A program made the translations under genes and the position numbers. Shown in pieces: positions 25,804 to 41,310 of a stretch of 64,000 nucleotides of DNA (position 1 is the first letter of the stretch; each line of letters starts with the position of its first letter). The notes beneath the pieces are model-generated. The model did no database searches and was not told the origin of the DNA. It was given only the letters and a program-made list of their open reading frames with translations. This stretch comes from Cacajao melanocephalus (taxonomy: Eukaryota; Chordata; Mammalia; Primates; Pitheciidae), in the NCBI GenBank assembly GCA_963573385.1, contig CAUYLG010022197.1, positions 1 through 64,000 on the forward strand. The letters are read 5' to 3'.

Positions 25804-26859
25804 TCAGCTCCTGCTCCAATGGTACATTCCATAGTCTCATTTCTTTGCTGCCTTTTGGCAAGTCCTGAGATACGTCCACCTTCTCTCTCAAAATAGGGCG
25901 TTCTTCTCAGCCATTGTCTTTAACCACAATTCCAAGATAGGAAAAAGTCTCATGTGAGATCGTATTGACTTAAATACTAAAGAGGAAAAGATTTCTTGCA
26001 TCCCAGTTAAGTCCCCCATTTTTATACAAGTATTATACCTCTTATTCCATCTTTCCCTCATTTAGTGGCTACCTGTTGTCCATCACATTATAGGCACTCT
26101 TGTTTTGACACTTCCTCTAACAGATATAATCATATAAGCCTCTGTTAGAGCTAAATACATTTTACACATTAATCAAGGCCTGGTAGCACACTCTTTGAAG
26201 TTTTGATGCACTCCTGCCTTCCTGTATATTTCTACTTGGATAGCTCTTATCATTTCAAAATTAATATTTTCAAAGTAAAACAACATTCTTCTCTTCAAAA
26301 TGGCTGCTTGTCAATAGGTAAGATATTCTTCCAGGCATTTATGATCAAAAACTTGGGGTCAACTTTTTGAGCCTTTTGCTATCTGCTGAGCCCAGTTGGT
26401 CATCACCCCCTTTCATACTTCTGGGGATCTTCTCCTTTAGGCCTCACATTACCTTACTCTGAAGAGGCTGCAGTAATCTTTTAATGAGCCCCGGAATAAG
26501 GGATTTTCTTCCTCTAAGCCAGACTGAATATGGCTGACAAATCTTGCTTAAATCCTACTTTCGTAGTGATGTTCTAATTTTACTGTTCAAAAGCCTCTCT
26601 GTTTCCCTACTGATGCCTGAGAAAATTTCTAGACTCTTACCTATCTTTTAACACTTTAACCTTTTCTCCTGCTTTTCCATACTATGCAACTGATATTATA
26701 AACTAGACCATTGTTCTATGAATATATATTTTGATGTGACCATTTTGATTCTGGGATATTTTATTGTAAACATTAAGCCATTGAACTGTCAGTTTTTGCT
26801 GTTGCCTGGATGCCCAATTATCTATCCTCCCTCAATGAGCTTCACCTCATCGTGACCTT

Positions 26860-26890
26860 AATACATCCTGAATACATCCTGAATACATCC
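26860..26890 (+). repeat. 11-bp tandem repeat
   Basis: AATACATCCTG twice, followed by a partial third copy. Confidence 0.95.
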
Positions 26891-27189
26891 ATGACTCTTG
26901 GAGGTGGGGTGAAGATTGGGGTGAGGGAAAGGAAGGGCTGAGATACTGGGAAAAATCAGACTCTGAGATAGAATAGAGTTCAAAGACAGGGTAAGGAGCA
27001 GGAATAAGGTGAAACTTAGGGATGGGAAAAGGAAGAGGAATGTATATAACATTTTGTGGTTGAAAAATGTTTTACATTTGACTCCGTACGTAAAAATGTC
27101 TGCACTAAATTTTGTTCATTCCTGGACACATGAAGTTTACAATACTTCTAAGCCTTTGCTGTTCCTTGAGTGCCCTCTCTTCATATACA

Positions 27190-27360
27190 GGTCCACAAAT
27201 ATTTACTGAGTATCTCCCCCTGTCATAGTAGTTAGAGTGATAGAGGTGAGTAAAACATGAGGGAAAATCCTTTCCTGAAGGATCTCACAGGCTAGGGGGT
27301 AGACAGGTTGGTTATTAAGTTTAATATGAAAAATGCTTCAAATTGTGGGAGCACCAAAGT
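27190..27360 (-). mobile_element. L2 3' end, antisense
   Basis: CACAAATATTTACTGAGTAT followed by diverged L2 (GGATCTCACAGGCTAG). Confidence 0.6.
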
Positions 27361-28180
27361 GACATAGCCATGTTGGTGGCTGATTTCATGGGTCACTCAT
27401 TTTTGCCTAAGCACTCCCTCCTCCTGTCAGAAAGGTCAGACAGAATTTTCTTACCTATGCTGTGAAGAGGTGCAGGTTAGGCCCTGGGACATCTCCAAAA
27501 GAGTTTAGATTCTCCAGCTCAACCTGCACAGAAAGGAAGTAGATTTAAGGTAAACAGACTAATAAGTTACATTACACGGAATCACAATACCTATACTATA
27601 TACACTTGCCTCACAATTTTATTTCTACAGTGCCAGTTTTCATCTTTGAAACTATGACACCTTATTGGGGGAAATCAAGGCAGAGAGGGTAAATGATTTG
27701 CTTCATGGTTTCAGGCAAAGTAAACCTCCTAGCTAAGTTTTTAAAACGTAAACAGTCTCTTGCAAGCTTTGGCTTTACAGTCTTCCTAGCTATGAGCTTT
27801 CTTTATTTAAGACCTGTCAGTACTGCCTATGATTCAGTTGTAAATTTCCTGCCACACCTTATTTCATCATTACTGGTGAATGTTGTTCTTGTCATACTTA
27901 AATTGCCATAAGTTTACACTTAATTTATACTCAATGCAAAGACACATGTATCATACTAGGGCATAGGAAGCAAACTGTTCAGACTCATGGAGTTGTATAC
28001 TCTCTTTCGCTTGGATAGTATGCCAAGGTTTATAAAGCACTTTCTCATGTGAACGTAAAGTATTGACTTCTAAATAAGGTAGATAATGGTATAGAGATGT
28101 GGGGCAGAGGGCTAAAAAGAAAATTCCAGATGTTCATGCTGCTTATGTTGATAAATAATTGTTTCTAAATTAATAGCTTT
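27361..28180. other. Mostly unassigned; weak antisense MIR
   Basis: Positions about 28025-28105 (GTTTATAAAGCACTTTCTCA.., AATAAGGTAGATAATGG) suggest a worn antisense MIR. Nothing else recognised. Confidence 0.35.
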
Positions 28181-28181
28181 G

Positions 28182-28470
28182 GGTCAGGTGCAGTGGCTCA
28201 TGCCTATAATCCTAGCACTTTGGGAGGCCAAGGTGGGCGGATTGCATTGCTGAGCTAAGGAGTTTGAGACCAGCCTGGACAACATGGCAAAACCTCATTT
28301 CTACTAAAAATCCCAAAATTAGTTGGGCATGGTGGTGCATGCCTGTAGTCCCAGCTACTCAGGAGGCTGAGGCAGAATAACTTGAACCCGGGAAGTCAAG
28401 GCCGCAGTGAGCTGAGATTGCACTTCACTCCAGCCTGGTGACAGGGCAAGACTCTGTTTCAAAAAAAATA
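28182..28470 (+). mobile_element. Alu, sense
   Basis: GGTCAGGTGCAGTGGCTCAT to an A-rich tail. Both arms are present and diverged (AluJ/S age). Confidence 0.9.
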
Positions 28471-28784
28471 TATTTTTTTAATTTTAAAAAATTCATAGCT
28501 TTAAGCAGTCTATTGCAAATTCCATTTGGTTTACAAGTAAAGTAGATCCTGCTGCTATTGCCTTACTCTCTGGGAGAAATTAAGGGAGCTCATTCTACTT
28601 TCCCACTGGATAAACTTCTCAAGTCCAGATAGGATATGGGAGAGTGAGAGATCCTTGTTCTGAAAAGTTGTTTGGTGACCAGTGACCTAACATAAATATA
28701 TTTTAATTGTTAAGGTAAAGAATGTCTGTGTGGGAGTTTCTCATTTCTGCTTCACAAAATTCAAATGTTTAAGTATAATTTATT

Positions 28785-28870
28785 TCCCCAAATACAGCAT
28801 AAACTCTTGGGGACAGATATTTTGTCTTATAGTGCTCAGTCAGTGAATACCTATTGATTGATTGATAGCA
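28785..28870 (+). mobile_element. L2 3' end remnant
   Basis: CTTGGGGACAGATATTTTGTC and GTGCTCAGTCAGTGAATACC match the L2 terminus in sense. Confidence 0.5.
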
Positions 28871-30475
<1,605 letters not shown>

Positions 30476-31069
30476 TAGTTTTATATCTTCTTCTTCCCTT
30501 TCCTTTATTTAGACAATATATGAGTACCCTGCCTTCTACTGTCAAATAGCCATATGTGAGGCCAGAAAAGGTAGGCTTCCCAGATAAGGAAGGCAGACCT
30601 GTGCAGAGGAGGCTAATCTGAACACAGGGCAAACCCATTTGCCAGGGGTGTGGTAGCCCAGCACTACCAGAAGATTGGCCATACTCAGGGAGATTGAGCA
30701 GATAATAAATATATTGTGAATAATAAAAGCAAGGTTTTTCACTATTGGAAAGTTACAATTAAAGAAAAGATAAAGCAATAATAAACTCAGTCAATATCAG
30801 ATTAAAATTGAAGGTACCAGAGTGAGCTATTAGTTTTAGTTGTAGATGTAAATAGAAATACATATAAACATAAATGTGTGTGTGGTCCCTAACTATCTGT
30901 TGAAAGAGCCTAAGAGCAGTGGTACTCAAGTAGTAATAATTACCTAATGCTCATATCTTTGTTTGAAATACGAAAATGAACAAAGGCTCCTTGAAGAAAT
31001 GACTGAATCCAAGGCTGAGTCTGAGAAAGAATGTGATGAGCCTGGAACACCTTTTTGTTGTTGTTGTTA
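30476..31069. other. Unassigned spacer
   Basis: No gene or clear repeat recognised. Confidence 0.4.
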
Positions 31070-31565
31070 AATATATTTTATTGCATTTTAGGTTCTGGGG
31101 TACATGTGAAGAACATGCAGGATTGTTGCATAGGTACATACACAGCAATGTGGTTTGCCGCCTCCATTCCCATCACCTATATCTGGCATTTCTCCCCGTG
31201 TTATCCCTCCCCAACTCCCTACCCCCCACTGTCTCTCCCTAGTCCCCCCCAACAGACCTCAGTGTGTGATGCTCCCTTCCCTGTGTCTATGTGTTCTCAT
31301 TGTTCAACACCCGCCTATAAGTGAGAACATGCAGTGTTTTTCTGTTCTTGTGTCAATTTGCTGAGAATGATGGTTTCCAGGTTTATCCACGTCCCTACAA
31401 GACACGAACTCATCGTTTTTTATGGCTGCATAGTATTCCATGGTGTATATGTGCCACATTTTCCCTGTCCAGTTTATCAACGATGGGCATTTGGGTTGGT
31501 TCCAAGTCTTTGCTATTATAAACAGTGCTGCAATTAACACACATGTGCATGTGTCTTTACAATAA
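31070..31565 (-). mobile_element. 5'-truncated antisense L1 3' end
   Basis: Starts with a T-rich GTT run and the reversed 3' UTR terminus (GGTTCTGGGGTACATGTGAA), then the reversed ORF2 C-terminus (MWHIYTMEYYAAIKNDEF on the minus strand). Primate L1P type. Confidence 0.9.
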
Positions 31566-31736
31566 GTAAGGAAATACTCAAAGAGTGAGGACATATTAAA
31601 AGAACACAGAAGTAAGCTTGAAGGAACTGGCTCCCAGTGGCCAAAGTACAATTGGAGCATTAAAATAACACTAAAATAACAAATTATAACCCATTGAATA
31701 ATCTAGAACCCCACTGATAAAAATAAATAAATGGAT

Positions 31737-32025
31737 AGGCCAGGTGCAGTGGTGGCTCATGCCTGTAATTCCAGCACTTTAGGAGGCTGAGGAGGCAGTG
31801 TTGAGTCCAGAAGTTCAAGACCAGCCTGGGCATCATAGTGAGACTCCGTTCTCTACAAAAAAATAAAATAGCTAGCCAAGCATGGTGGCATGCATCTGTA
31901 GTCCCCGCTACTCAGGAGGCTGAGGTGAGATCGCTTGACCTCAGGAGGTTAAGGCTGCAATAAGCCATGATTGTACCACTTCACTTTAGCCTGAGTGATA
32001 GGGTGAGACCCTTTTTCACAATAAG
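31737..32025 (+). mobile_element. AluJ-like element, sense
   Basis: GGCCAGGTGCAGTGGTGGCTCAT, strongly diverged arms, CTTTAGCCTGAGTGATAGGG near the end. Confidence 0.88.
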
Positions 32026-34953
32026 AAGAAATTAAATAAATGGGTAGAAGAGTAAGCTCTTCCTTACAGTAGAAAGCTTCCAATTAAATGTGGAAGGAAT
32101 ATTGTTTAAAAATTTTACCATTTGGAAATAAACGTAATGATAATTAAGCCAAGCAAGAAACTTCAACAGATACTAAAACTAGTAAGTCAAAATAAGGTAA
32201 GGAAGGAGATTTTTACATAGTCTCAAAGTATCTCCATTGAAAATATTTGTTAATTACAAAGGGAAAAAAGAAGTAGAGAAACCTGGTGGACATAATCTTA
32301 ATCAAGTGATTGAAACAAATACCATCAGCAATGGGACACATAGATATCATGTGCGATCAGATAGGATGGTAATGAAAATAAAATAGTAAGAGTGAGAGTC
32401 TGATCAAAAATGCATAACCTAGGTCTAGTCATAAGGAACCACTGGCAAACTCAAATTGAAGGATATATTGAAAAACAACTGGTCAATCTTCAAAAATGCT
32501 AAAGTATGGGTGCAAGAAGAGGACACTATCTAAATTCTGCTTAGAGATGTTAGGAAAGGCTTACTAAAGGAGATAACTTAGATATAGTCTTGTAAAATGA
32601 AGCCATTGTCATATAAATTAGAGAGGAAGTCATTCTAGGCATACATGACAGCATTTGCGAAGGTGTGGAATTCTGGGGACCATAATGAGTTGGATGCCTA
32701 GAAAGCACAGAAAGATGGTAGCTGCAGCCAGGGAGATGGGCTGGGGCCAAATTTTGAAGGATCACTCTGTATTTTGCATAGCAAAATGAGTACACAAAAA
32801 TTGAGTGATTAATTCTGGAGGTGTTGGAAAAGACGTTAGAGTTGATGGGTTAGTCCAGGTCCTCTGAGAAGCAGATGCCAAGTCTGGATTGAATACAGAA
32901 GGAATTTATTAAGAGAAATGCTGCATGAAAGAAAATATGGTAGGAGCTGGAGAGGGCGAGGAGAGCCATGAGATTGTAAAGTAAGTATGACCCCAGGTGA
33001 AGATGAGAGGTAAAGATGTTTGGGTCGTATGTTCAGTAAGCCATTCGTGAATCCTTCAGCCAAAGGATATGACAGAGTAGTCCCCTTCTCTCCCAGGATT
33101 CAGGCTGCCTTATGATTCCTACCTCACTTTGTAGTTGGTAGGAACTAGCCCATGGTAGGCACGGCCTCAGTGGGAACACAAGACTGGACTTCAAAGTGCA
33201 GCAGCAGGGACCCTTGGTCCATTATGCTCCCTGTAATAGAAGGACAACAAAGTACATTCTCATTACCACCACATATTTTAGAAGAAGAGGTGAAGGTAAT
33301 TCCAGGGAGACGTGTGAAGGATTTTAAATGCAAGTATTTGGTATTTCACCTTTGTTCTTAAGTATCAATTTCCTCTTAGTTACAAGAGTCATGGACATTT
33401 TTTAGTTGAGCTGTGACCACATTTGTCAATCTGTGGTTACTAAACACGGACATCTAATCTGGGAGAGTCTATCATTTTGCTTTGCCTTAATGTGGTTAGT
33501 CTTCTGTTTTTAGTCTCTGGTGTACCTGTGGAGGCTATCCTCAATATTACATAATTGTCTTTTCCCTGGAGTTACTTGATGTGTTATGGAACACAAGTTG
33601 TTGTACACTGAACAAATGCTGGTTAGTAACTATATATGCCTCTAATAAAAATAGGAAAATAAATTCGACTTCTATTTAATAGAAAGACACATTTCTTCTT
33701 AAACATTGCTATTGGAGAAAAGTTGGTAGTAAGAAACAGCAAAAGTATTTTTGATTTTGAAAGGGTTGGGAACAATTAAAATCAACTAATTTTGTTGAGA
33801 TTCTGATGAGTTTGAAAGGACTATAAATCCATAACAAAATTTCAAGTTGCTTTAGCTTATTCTTAATTGCAAATTTTCTAAACCCCATTAAAGAAAGGAA
33901 ATGATCTTTCTAGATTCATTTTATCAGGTTTGGAGTATCTTTCTTCTTTATCAAGTGCCTAAAACGTCCTCGAAATTGCATAAGAAACAGCTATAAGATA
34001 TGACTCATTGCATCTTTGGTGAGTAATGAAATTAACACTATTTTAAAAATCTTTAAAAGTCTTCAACTATTTAAATATTGTAGCCATTATTTTAAAAATC
34101 TTATTTACATTTAACTGCTAGTAGTGGGAACTTTTTTAACTCTGAGAAACAAATTCAAGATGCCCAGTGTAGATTCAAAAAAACCTAACAATGTGCCCTT
34201 TCCTCAAAGGATAATGTATCTGTTCCAAATGGTGCCATTTAAAAACACAACAGAGCATTTAATTGGGTAAAAAAACTGGTGCCTAAATTTTAGAACATTT
34301 TTTCATTCATTGGTAAGAAAACTGTTATTTTTAAAATGAGATGCATACAGGAGGTAGCTTAACTGAGGAATCATGCTAAAGATGTGTCTTTAAAATAGCT
34401 ACTGCATGAGTGATAGCTTTGACATTTGGTCTTCAAGACTATTCTATTAAATGCTCTACTATACGTGAATAGTGCAGCAATATTTTTTGTATGATGAAGG
34501 TGGTGAAGAATTTCTAGGTTTTAGAAAATAATCATTTAATAGCTTTCATTATAAATGTCATTTCTGGCCTCATATATGCTGTGGTTACTTGCTCCTGATC
34601 AGGAATGCATTGATTTGCTCAGAATAGACACTTAACTTTTGAAGAGCAGTCCTGGTGTGGTCAGTCTGACACAATTTTTATAGGACATTGCTATCAATTT
34701 GCTTGATTTTGGATGTGGGTACAAAGGTCTGTTTTGGTCATTTAATTTTAAAGGCTGTCTTGTAGGTGCACCAAATCCACTGGTCTTTCAGAGAAAAGGA
34801 ATGAAAAGATGCATTTTCTTCATGGGTCAAAGTTGCTGCATTGCATCTTATTCCACATGTGATGCAGCAAAGTATTATACTCCTTTTTCTTCAAGCTAGA
34901 ATTGTATTTTCCAAAATTACATACAACAGACCTGAGTTAGAAAAGATAAACTA
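32026..34953. other. Largely unassigned; possible old repeats
   Basis: Positions about 32545-32820 resemble antisense L2 in composition, and 32855-32930 (TCCTCTGAGAAGCAGATGCC, GGAATTTATTAAGAG) resemble an unnamed old repeat. No gene. The short open frames are not supported. Confidence 0.35.
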
Positions 34954-35247
<294 letters not shown>

Positions 35248-35260
35248 AAAAGATAAACTA

Positions 35261-37855
35261 TTTATTAACCTATTGCCAGATACTTATTGTGGCAGAGAGG
35301 AATTTTTAAAAAAGGTGTAAAATGGATTATTTCTTTAAGAAAGCCATATATAACTGTAGTGATTGAGTTCTTAAAATGTAGTCCAAATTGAGATATGCTG
35401 TAAGTATAAAATAAACACTGCATATTAAAGCCTTAAACAAAAAAGAATATAAAACATTCCATTTTTATGTTGATTATCTGCTGAAAAAATTTTGAATATA
35501 TTAGTTAAAATGGACTATACTATTAAAATTGGTTTCACCTGTTTCATTTTCCTTTTCTCAACGTGGCTTCTCCAACATATAAAATTACAAAGTGGCTAAA
35601 ATTTGTGGCCTGCATCGCATTTATATTGGACAGCACTAGTCTAGAATATTCAATCTATTGAAATCCTCAGACATTACTTAATCTCTTCCATTCTTTGTGC
35701 CTAGCACAAAATTTCTGTGAGTGTCCAACTTAGCTTTGCAAGGACACCAGCCATGTTAATTGACGACAAAATTGAGTATAGAGCTGGAAGCATTCAGGTA
35801 TGAAAGAAGCAGATGAGGTTAAAAGGTAGAAACCTTAGCCTTTACCCTTTGACATATCACTGGGACACATGTGGAAAATGTGACTTGGAATGAGAGATGT
35901 TTCTCTAGTACAGAAGTCACTGGACTGGAGCCCGTGAGAGACCTAAAGTTTTCATAAACCTCTAGATATTATAAACAAACAAAATTAGTGTGCAGGTGCT
36001 GTTTTTGTTAGTGAGCCTGTAATTTTAATTAGTTTCTTCAAAGGTTCAGGAACCACGGCTTCAAAACGAATACTAATTCTAGGAAGATATGGCTCATTCA
36101 GACAAGTTATTATCTCATAATTACTGTTATGTAGTCATCCATGTCTGTGAATATATGCATTCATATATCATAGAGATCTAAATGGTGTTTGGTCATCCTA
36201 CAGACAGCATTTTGAGAAAACTATATCATGGAAGTCAAAGAGCATGGCGATTGGTGAACAGTAACAATAAGTGTGAGACAAGTAGTCTATCAATGGCATT
36301 ACAAGGAAAGTCCACCTGGCTGAATTATGTCCCAGGAAACTAAGCTATTGATGATTCAGTGAAAAACAAAAAACAAAAAACTCTTGTAGTTCTCACCCTA
36401 AACAAATGTTATAAACCCAGTTCTTTTTGTAAGAAAACTTCATTCATTTCTTTATTTTTGGGGGCTATCACAGTACTTTCCTTCTATTACAGAATACTCC
36501 CTGTTTATATTCTACCTTTCAAAATTGACATATCTGTCTCACTCTATACTAAAAAGGGTTCTTCGAACAAGAAGCACTTTTCTTTACTCTATTGCCCCCA
36601 ATGCCTTGCAAATAGACACTCAATAGATGTTGAGTAAAATAATAAGTTAATGGTTGTTGCCTGATTTCTGTACATTTCAAAATAAAAGACAACCTATGAA
36701 CAAATACAACTTTAAAGATTAGAATTTTGGGGGGGGGGCGCTAAATAAAAGGGTAGAGCTATACAGAGTTTTAGTCAAACCAACTAGATTTAGCATTTGA
36801 GCCTGTTCAATGTTCAAAAATCAAACTGATCTGAAGAAAGATTGCATGCAGGACTGCAGCTGTGATACACTTCTGCCAGGCCCAAACGGTGCTGAGTCAT
36901 TCACCACAGTTCGTTTGTGAGAGAAGGAAACAAACTTTTAAGTTAGAGAAATATAAGCAGTCGTAGATCTGGGAGTCATCAGGAAATATTTGATACTTTA
37001 AAGAAATGACTGAAAGTTAAACAGGTTAATGTGACATTTCAAAGGGATTTTGAAATTCAATAGCTTTCTCTAGCAGTTGATGTTTACTCTCTGGTTGTAA
37101 GGCAAATGTTTAGTTTCTCCAAAGGAACAAAGATAGATTCTAGAATAACTAGATAGGTTCAACACTCACTATAAATTTTTGTTTTTTTTTTTCTCTTCTC
37201 CCTGACCCTTCCCCATCCCATGAAAAAATACTATGTATGTATGTATACAATGGAAATGAAGAAAACATCTGGCTGGCATTTAAGCATGGTTTTCTTCATC
37301 ATCAAAGGGGTTTGTATGAAAACAATAATTTTACAGTCAGAAGTACATTGTCATATAAATGAGAAAAGCAGAATCATAAAGAATCTACATAAATTCAGGA
37401 AGAAGACATGTTCTTTTTCTTACCAAATCAGCACTGCATAAAAATGTAAGATGTTTGCCATGATTAAGTGAAAGTTATATGAGTAAAATCATCTCTTTCA
37501 GAAGCACATTATCAAATGTTGGTTAGTAAGGCTAATAATGACAAAGATATGTCATAGAGCATATTGCATTACTTACAGACTAGGATGTGATTTGTTCAAT
37601 TGCGCATACAAAACAATTTTACAAAGTTTTATTAAGATCCTGAAAAATCCTATTTAGGTAAATCAGTTACCAAGTAAAGTTGAAGAACATACTTTAACTT
37701 AACATTCAGAAGAAAGCAGCCTTAAAACTCATCTATTCTAAACTTGTTATTGATTTGGTTGTAAATAACAGAAATCCAACCTGAATGGATTCCATTTTTT
37801 AAAAAGGGGGATAGAGGACAGAGAAATTTCATGGCTTGTAAAACCCGAGAATGGG
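35261..37855. other. Unassigned AT-rich spacer
   Basis: No gene. A sense L2 3' remnant is possible at about 36540-36650 (CCCCCAATGCCTTGCAAATA). A run of ten G lies at 36729-36738. Nothing else recognised. Confidence 0.4.
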
Positions 37856-38157
37856 GCCAGGTGTGGTGGCTCATGCCTGTCGTTCTAGCACTTTTGGAGG
37901 CCAAAGTGAGAGAAGCATGTGACCCCAGGAATTTAAGACCAGTTTGGGCAACAGAGAGAAACCCTGTTCCTACGAAAAACTAAAAAAAAAAAAAAAAAAA
38001 AAAAAAATTTCCCCAGCCTGGTGGCACACACCTGTGGTCCCAGTTACTTGGAAGGCTTAGATGGGAGGACCACTTGAACCTGAGAGGTTAAGGCTGCAGT
38101 GAGCCATGATCATATCACTGCACTCCAGCCTGGGTGATAGAGCAAGACCCAGAAAAA
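37856..38157 (+). mobile_element. AluJ-like element with expanded middle A-tract
   Basis: GGGCCAGGTGTGGTGGCTCAT to CCTGGGTGATAGAGCAAGAC. The A-rich linker between the arms is about 27 A at 37982-38008. The 3' tail runs into the purine microsatellite. Confidence 0.9.
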
Positions 38158-38335
38158 AAAGAGAAAGAGAAAGAAGAAAGAGAGAGGAGAGAAGGAAGGA
38201 AAGGAAGGAAGGAAGGAAGGAAAGAAAGAAAGAAAGGGAAAGGAAAGGAAGGGAAAGGAAAGGAAAGGAAAGGAAGAGGGAGGGAGGGAGGGAGGGAGGG
38301 AGGGAGGGAGGGAGGGAGGGAGGAGGGAAGGAAAG
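38150..38335 (+). repeat. Polypurine microsatellite, (GAAA)n-(GGAA)n-(GGGA)n
   Basis: An almost pure A/G strand of about 185 bases that grew from the Alu tail: first AGAAAG units, then GGAA/GAAA, then an uninterrupted GGGA array (38278-38322). The open frames across it are artefacts of the repeat. Confidence 0.96.
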
Positions 38336-39239
38336 AATCCATGAATGGGTACACGACTAAATCATGGGAAGGGTATAGATACACCTGGACTTCTGAACAA
38401 CTGGGATCAAGAATGTGAATGCTCCCAAGAAGAGCTCTCCGACTCCTGTCTTATTTCCCTTCTGCAAGTTATCACTCTTTTTTACATGGTGAAAATGAGG
38501 CCCTGAGAGTTTTTAAGTTTTACATCTTTCAGACTTTGAAGTGGGCCCAATAAATCCCCTTTTTTCATTAAATTTTTTTAAAAATAGGAAAGATCTAGGT
38601 TGGTTCAGTCACCTCTAGCCAGATTAGCCTAGTTTACATCATAGACCACCCCTGGACAAATTAAATGTGATAAGAATGGAACAAGAAATTTGGGGTGATG
38701 GTGTGGTGATAGAGGGTGGTCATGGAATGACATGGAAGATTGCAAAATGGCCACACAGAAAAGAATCAGCTCCACAAGTGATTCTGACATGTCCAATACA
38801 AACTCCATCATTTTACAAGTAAGTAAGTAGAGAGGTGTTGCTTTAGCCTACTTGACAAATAAGTACAACTGGGACTAAAACAAAAATTAAAAAGATACTA
38901 CTTTCTGCATGCGCTATTTAACTATTGCATATATAAATATTCATGTTTAATACAACCACCTTATAAAAGAGGTATTAACATCCCCATTTTTCAGATCAGT
39001 AAACTAAGGTTTAGAGATAAATGTATACACAAGACAATTCCAAAATCTGTGCTCTTTCAAAATAATACTGATATATTGTTTTTGTAAAATGGATATATGT
39101 TCATTATAAACATTTTAACACAGAAAACCATTTTCAAAGAATGACTAAACATATCAAATCCCTACACATAGAATTAAACATCACAATAAAAAATATCTTT
39201 TATGTATCACTAAGGACAGAAGAGTAATAGAAAAACACA
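38336..39239. other. Unassigned; antisense MIR remnant
   Basis: Positions about 38940-39045 (ATCCCCATTTTTCAGATCAG, TAAACTAAGGTTTAGAGATAA) read as antisense MIR. No gene. Confidence 0.5.
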
Positions 39240-40225
39240 TTTTTTTAAACTTAAAGTTTTAGGATACACGTGCAGAATGTGAAGGTTTGTTACATAGGTA
39301 TACATGTGCCATAGTGGTTTGCTGCACCCATCAATTTGTCATCTACATTAGGTATTTCTCCTAATGTGAATCCTCCCCCTAATACCCCACCCCCCAACAG
39401 GCCCAACTGTGTGATGTTGCCTTCCCTGTGTCCACGTGTTTTCACTGTTAACTCCCACTTATGAGTGAGAACATGTGGTGTTTGATTTTCTGTTCCTATG
39501 TTAGTTTGCTGAGAATGATGGTTTCCAGCTTCATCCATGTTGCTACAAAGGACATGAACTCATCCTTTTTTATGGCTGCATAGTATTCCATGGTATATAT
39601 GTGCCACATTTTCTTTATCCAGTCTATCAATGATGGGCATGTGGGTTGGTTCCAAGTCTTTTCTATTGTGAACAATGCTGCAATACATGTGCATGTTTCT
39701 TTGTAGTAGAAATGATTTATAATTCTTTGGGTATATACCCAGTAATGAGATTGCTGGGTCAAATGGTATGGTTCTAGATCCTTGAGGAATCACCACGCTA
39801 TCTTTCACAATGGTGGAACTGATTTATACTTCCACCAACAGTGTAAAAGGGTTCTTATTTCTCCACATTCTCTCCAGCATCTGTTGTTGCCTGATTTTTG
39901 GTGATCGCCATTCTAATTGGCATGAGATGGTATCTCATTGTGGTTTTGATTTGCATTTCTCTAATGACCAGTGATGATGAGCTTTTTTTCATGTTTGTTG
40001 ACCACATAAATGTCTTCTTTTTGAGAAGTGTTTGTTCATAACCTTTGCTCACTTTTTGATGGTTTTTTTTTTTTTTTTGTAAATTTGTTTAAGTTCCTTG
40101 TAGATTCTGGATATTATCCCTTTGGCAGATGGATAGATTGCAAAAATTTTCTCCCATTTGTAGGTTGGCTGTTCAGTCTGATGACAGTTTCTTTTAGAAC
40201 AGCAAAAAATTTTATAGAAAGGTCA
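39240..40225 (-). mobile_element. 5'-truncated antisense L1 3' end
   Basis: Reversed 3' UTR beginning at a T-run (39240), then reversed ORF2 C-terminus with minus-strand pieces at 40052-39855, 39808-39560 and 39762-39496. The target-site duplication is unclear (ATAGAAAAACACAT versus ATAGAAAGGTCACAT). Confidence 0.9.
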
Positions 40226-40439
40226 CATTGGACTATGTAGCTTATTTTTTAATACAAGCATAACATTTAATTTTATTTGAATTTAACTGAAATTAGAGAG
40301 TAGAGGATTACTGAATCTAGATTTTTAGTACAAAAATGCCTTAATGTTACAAAAATTATACAATGTACAAAAATGTTGGAATCATTTTTAAAATAATGAT
40401 TCACATTTTGACAGGACTGACTCCTTGCTTCTTGAAACT

Positions 40440-41310
40440 AAATTACTGTACTTATACTTCCTATCTCCTGACCCTTCAGTTTCATAATTTCAGTGAGTTG
40501 TGAGTTTTGTATTTTCAGACTTATGTTTGTATTTTGTTTTGGAACTGTAATTCTCATGATTGTTTACTCTTTGTTCTGTTTACATGGATTCGGAGCTTAT
40601 CACAGTTCCTTTTAGCTGACAACTTCTCCCTTACTGATTTTTTGTTTTTCATATCTTGATTTGCTGGATTTTATCATCAAATAGCACCTCCCTTTCTCCT
40701 CCTCATGGCTCATGTGAGTTATATTCCTTGAGAATGCCTCTTGCCTTTCAACTCACAGGGCTTTTTTTTTTCTTCGACTTTGATTTCCAGCAGGTTTTAC
40801 TATGCTGTTCCTTGGAAGTTTGGGAGCTCCTCGGAGCTGTAGTTTGATGTCTTTCATCAGTTTTAGGAAATTCTGCCATTTTCTCTCCAAATATGGCTTC
40901 TGTGACATTGCCGCTGTTGATTTTGGTCATCTCTCTTTTTGGAATTTCAATTACACCCAAGTTAGACTTCTCATTGTAACTCTTATGTCTTTTGTACATT
41001 TTTTTTTTTGCATTTTATTTCTCATTATGCTTTAGACAGTTCCTTCTGAAATATCTTTTAGTTGACGATTTTTAGCTCTATCTAATCTGCTGTTAAACCA
41101 ATCCATTGCATTCTTAAAAGCTGAGTACTATACTTCTCAGTTCTAGAATTTTTGTTTTATTCTTTATAGTTTTCAGTTTTTAAATTTTTCTGAACATATT
41201 TACAGTATTGTGTGTGAATCTCTCATGGGTATCTTTTTTATTATATGTATTCTTCCTCTTTTAGAAATCACATCACATCTCTTCATGACTGGTCATTTTT
41301 TGATTTAGTG
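40440..41310 (-). mobile_element. Old antisense L1M/HAL1-like ORF1 region
   Basis: The part around 40800-41170 (GGAGCTCCTCGGAGCTGTAG, GTTTGATGTCTTTCATCAG, CTTCTCAGTTCTAGAATTTT) matches the reversed ORF1 region of old L1M or HAL1 elements. No ORF2 follows. Confidence 0.6.

Larger units (their letters stand above)
24411..27189. other. Unassigned region with one old direct repeat pair
   Basis: No gene supported. Positions about 24824-24935 and 25692-25803 are diverged copies of each other. Positions 26860-26890 hold 2.8 copies of an 11-bp unit. The remainder has no recognised repeat. Confidence 0.4.

Noticed and set aside
38106..38418. Open frames rich in Lys, Glu, Gly and Arg (or Leu, Pro, Ser on the other strand)
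   Set aside because: They are translations of the purine microsatellite and the Alu tail.
39225..40235. Clear target-site duplication for the antisense L1
   Set aside because: ATAGAAAAACACAT and ATAGAAAGGTCACAT are similar, but too different and too A-rich to be firm.
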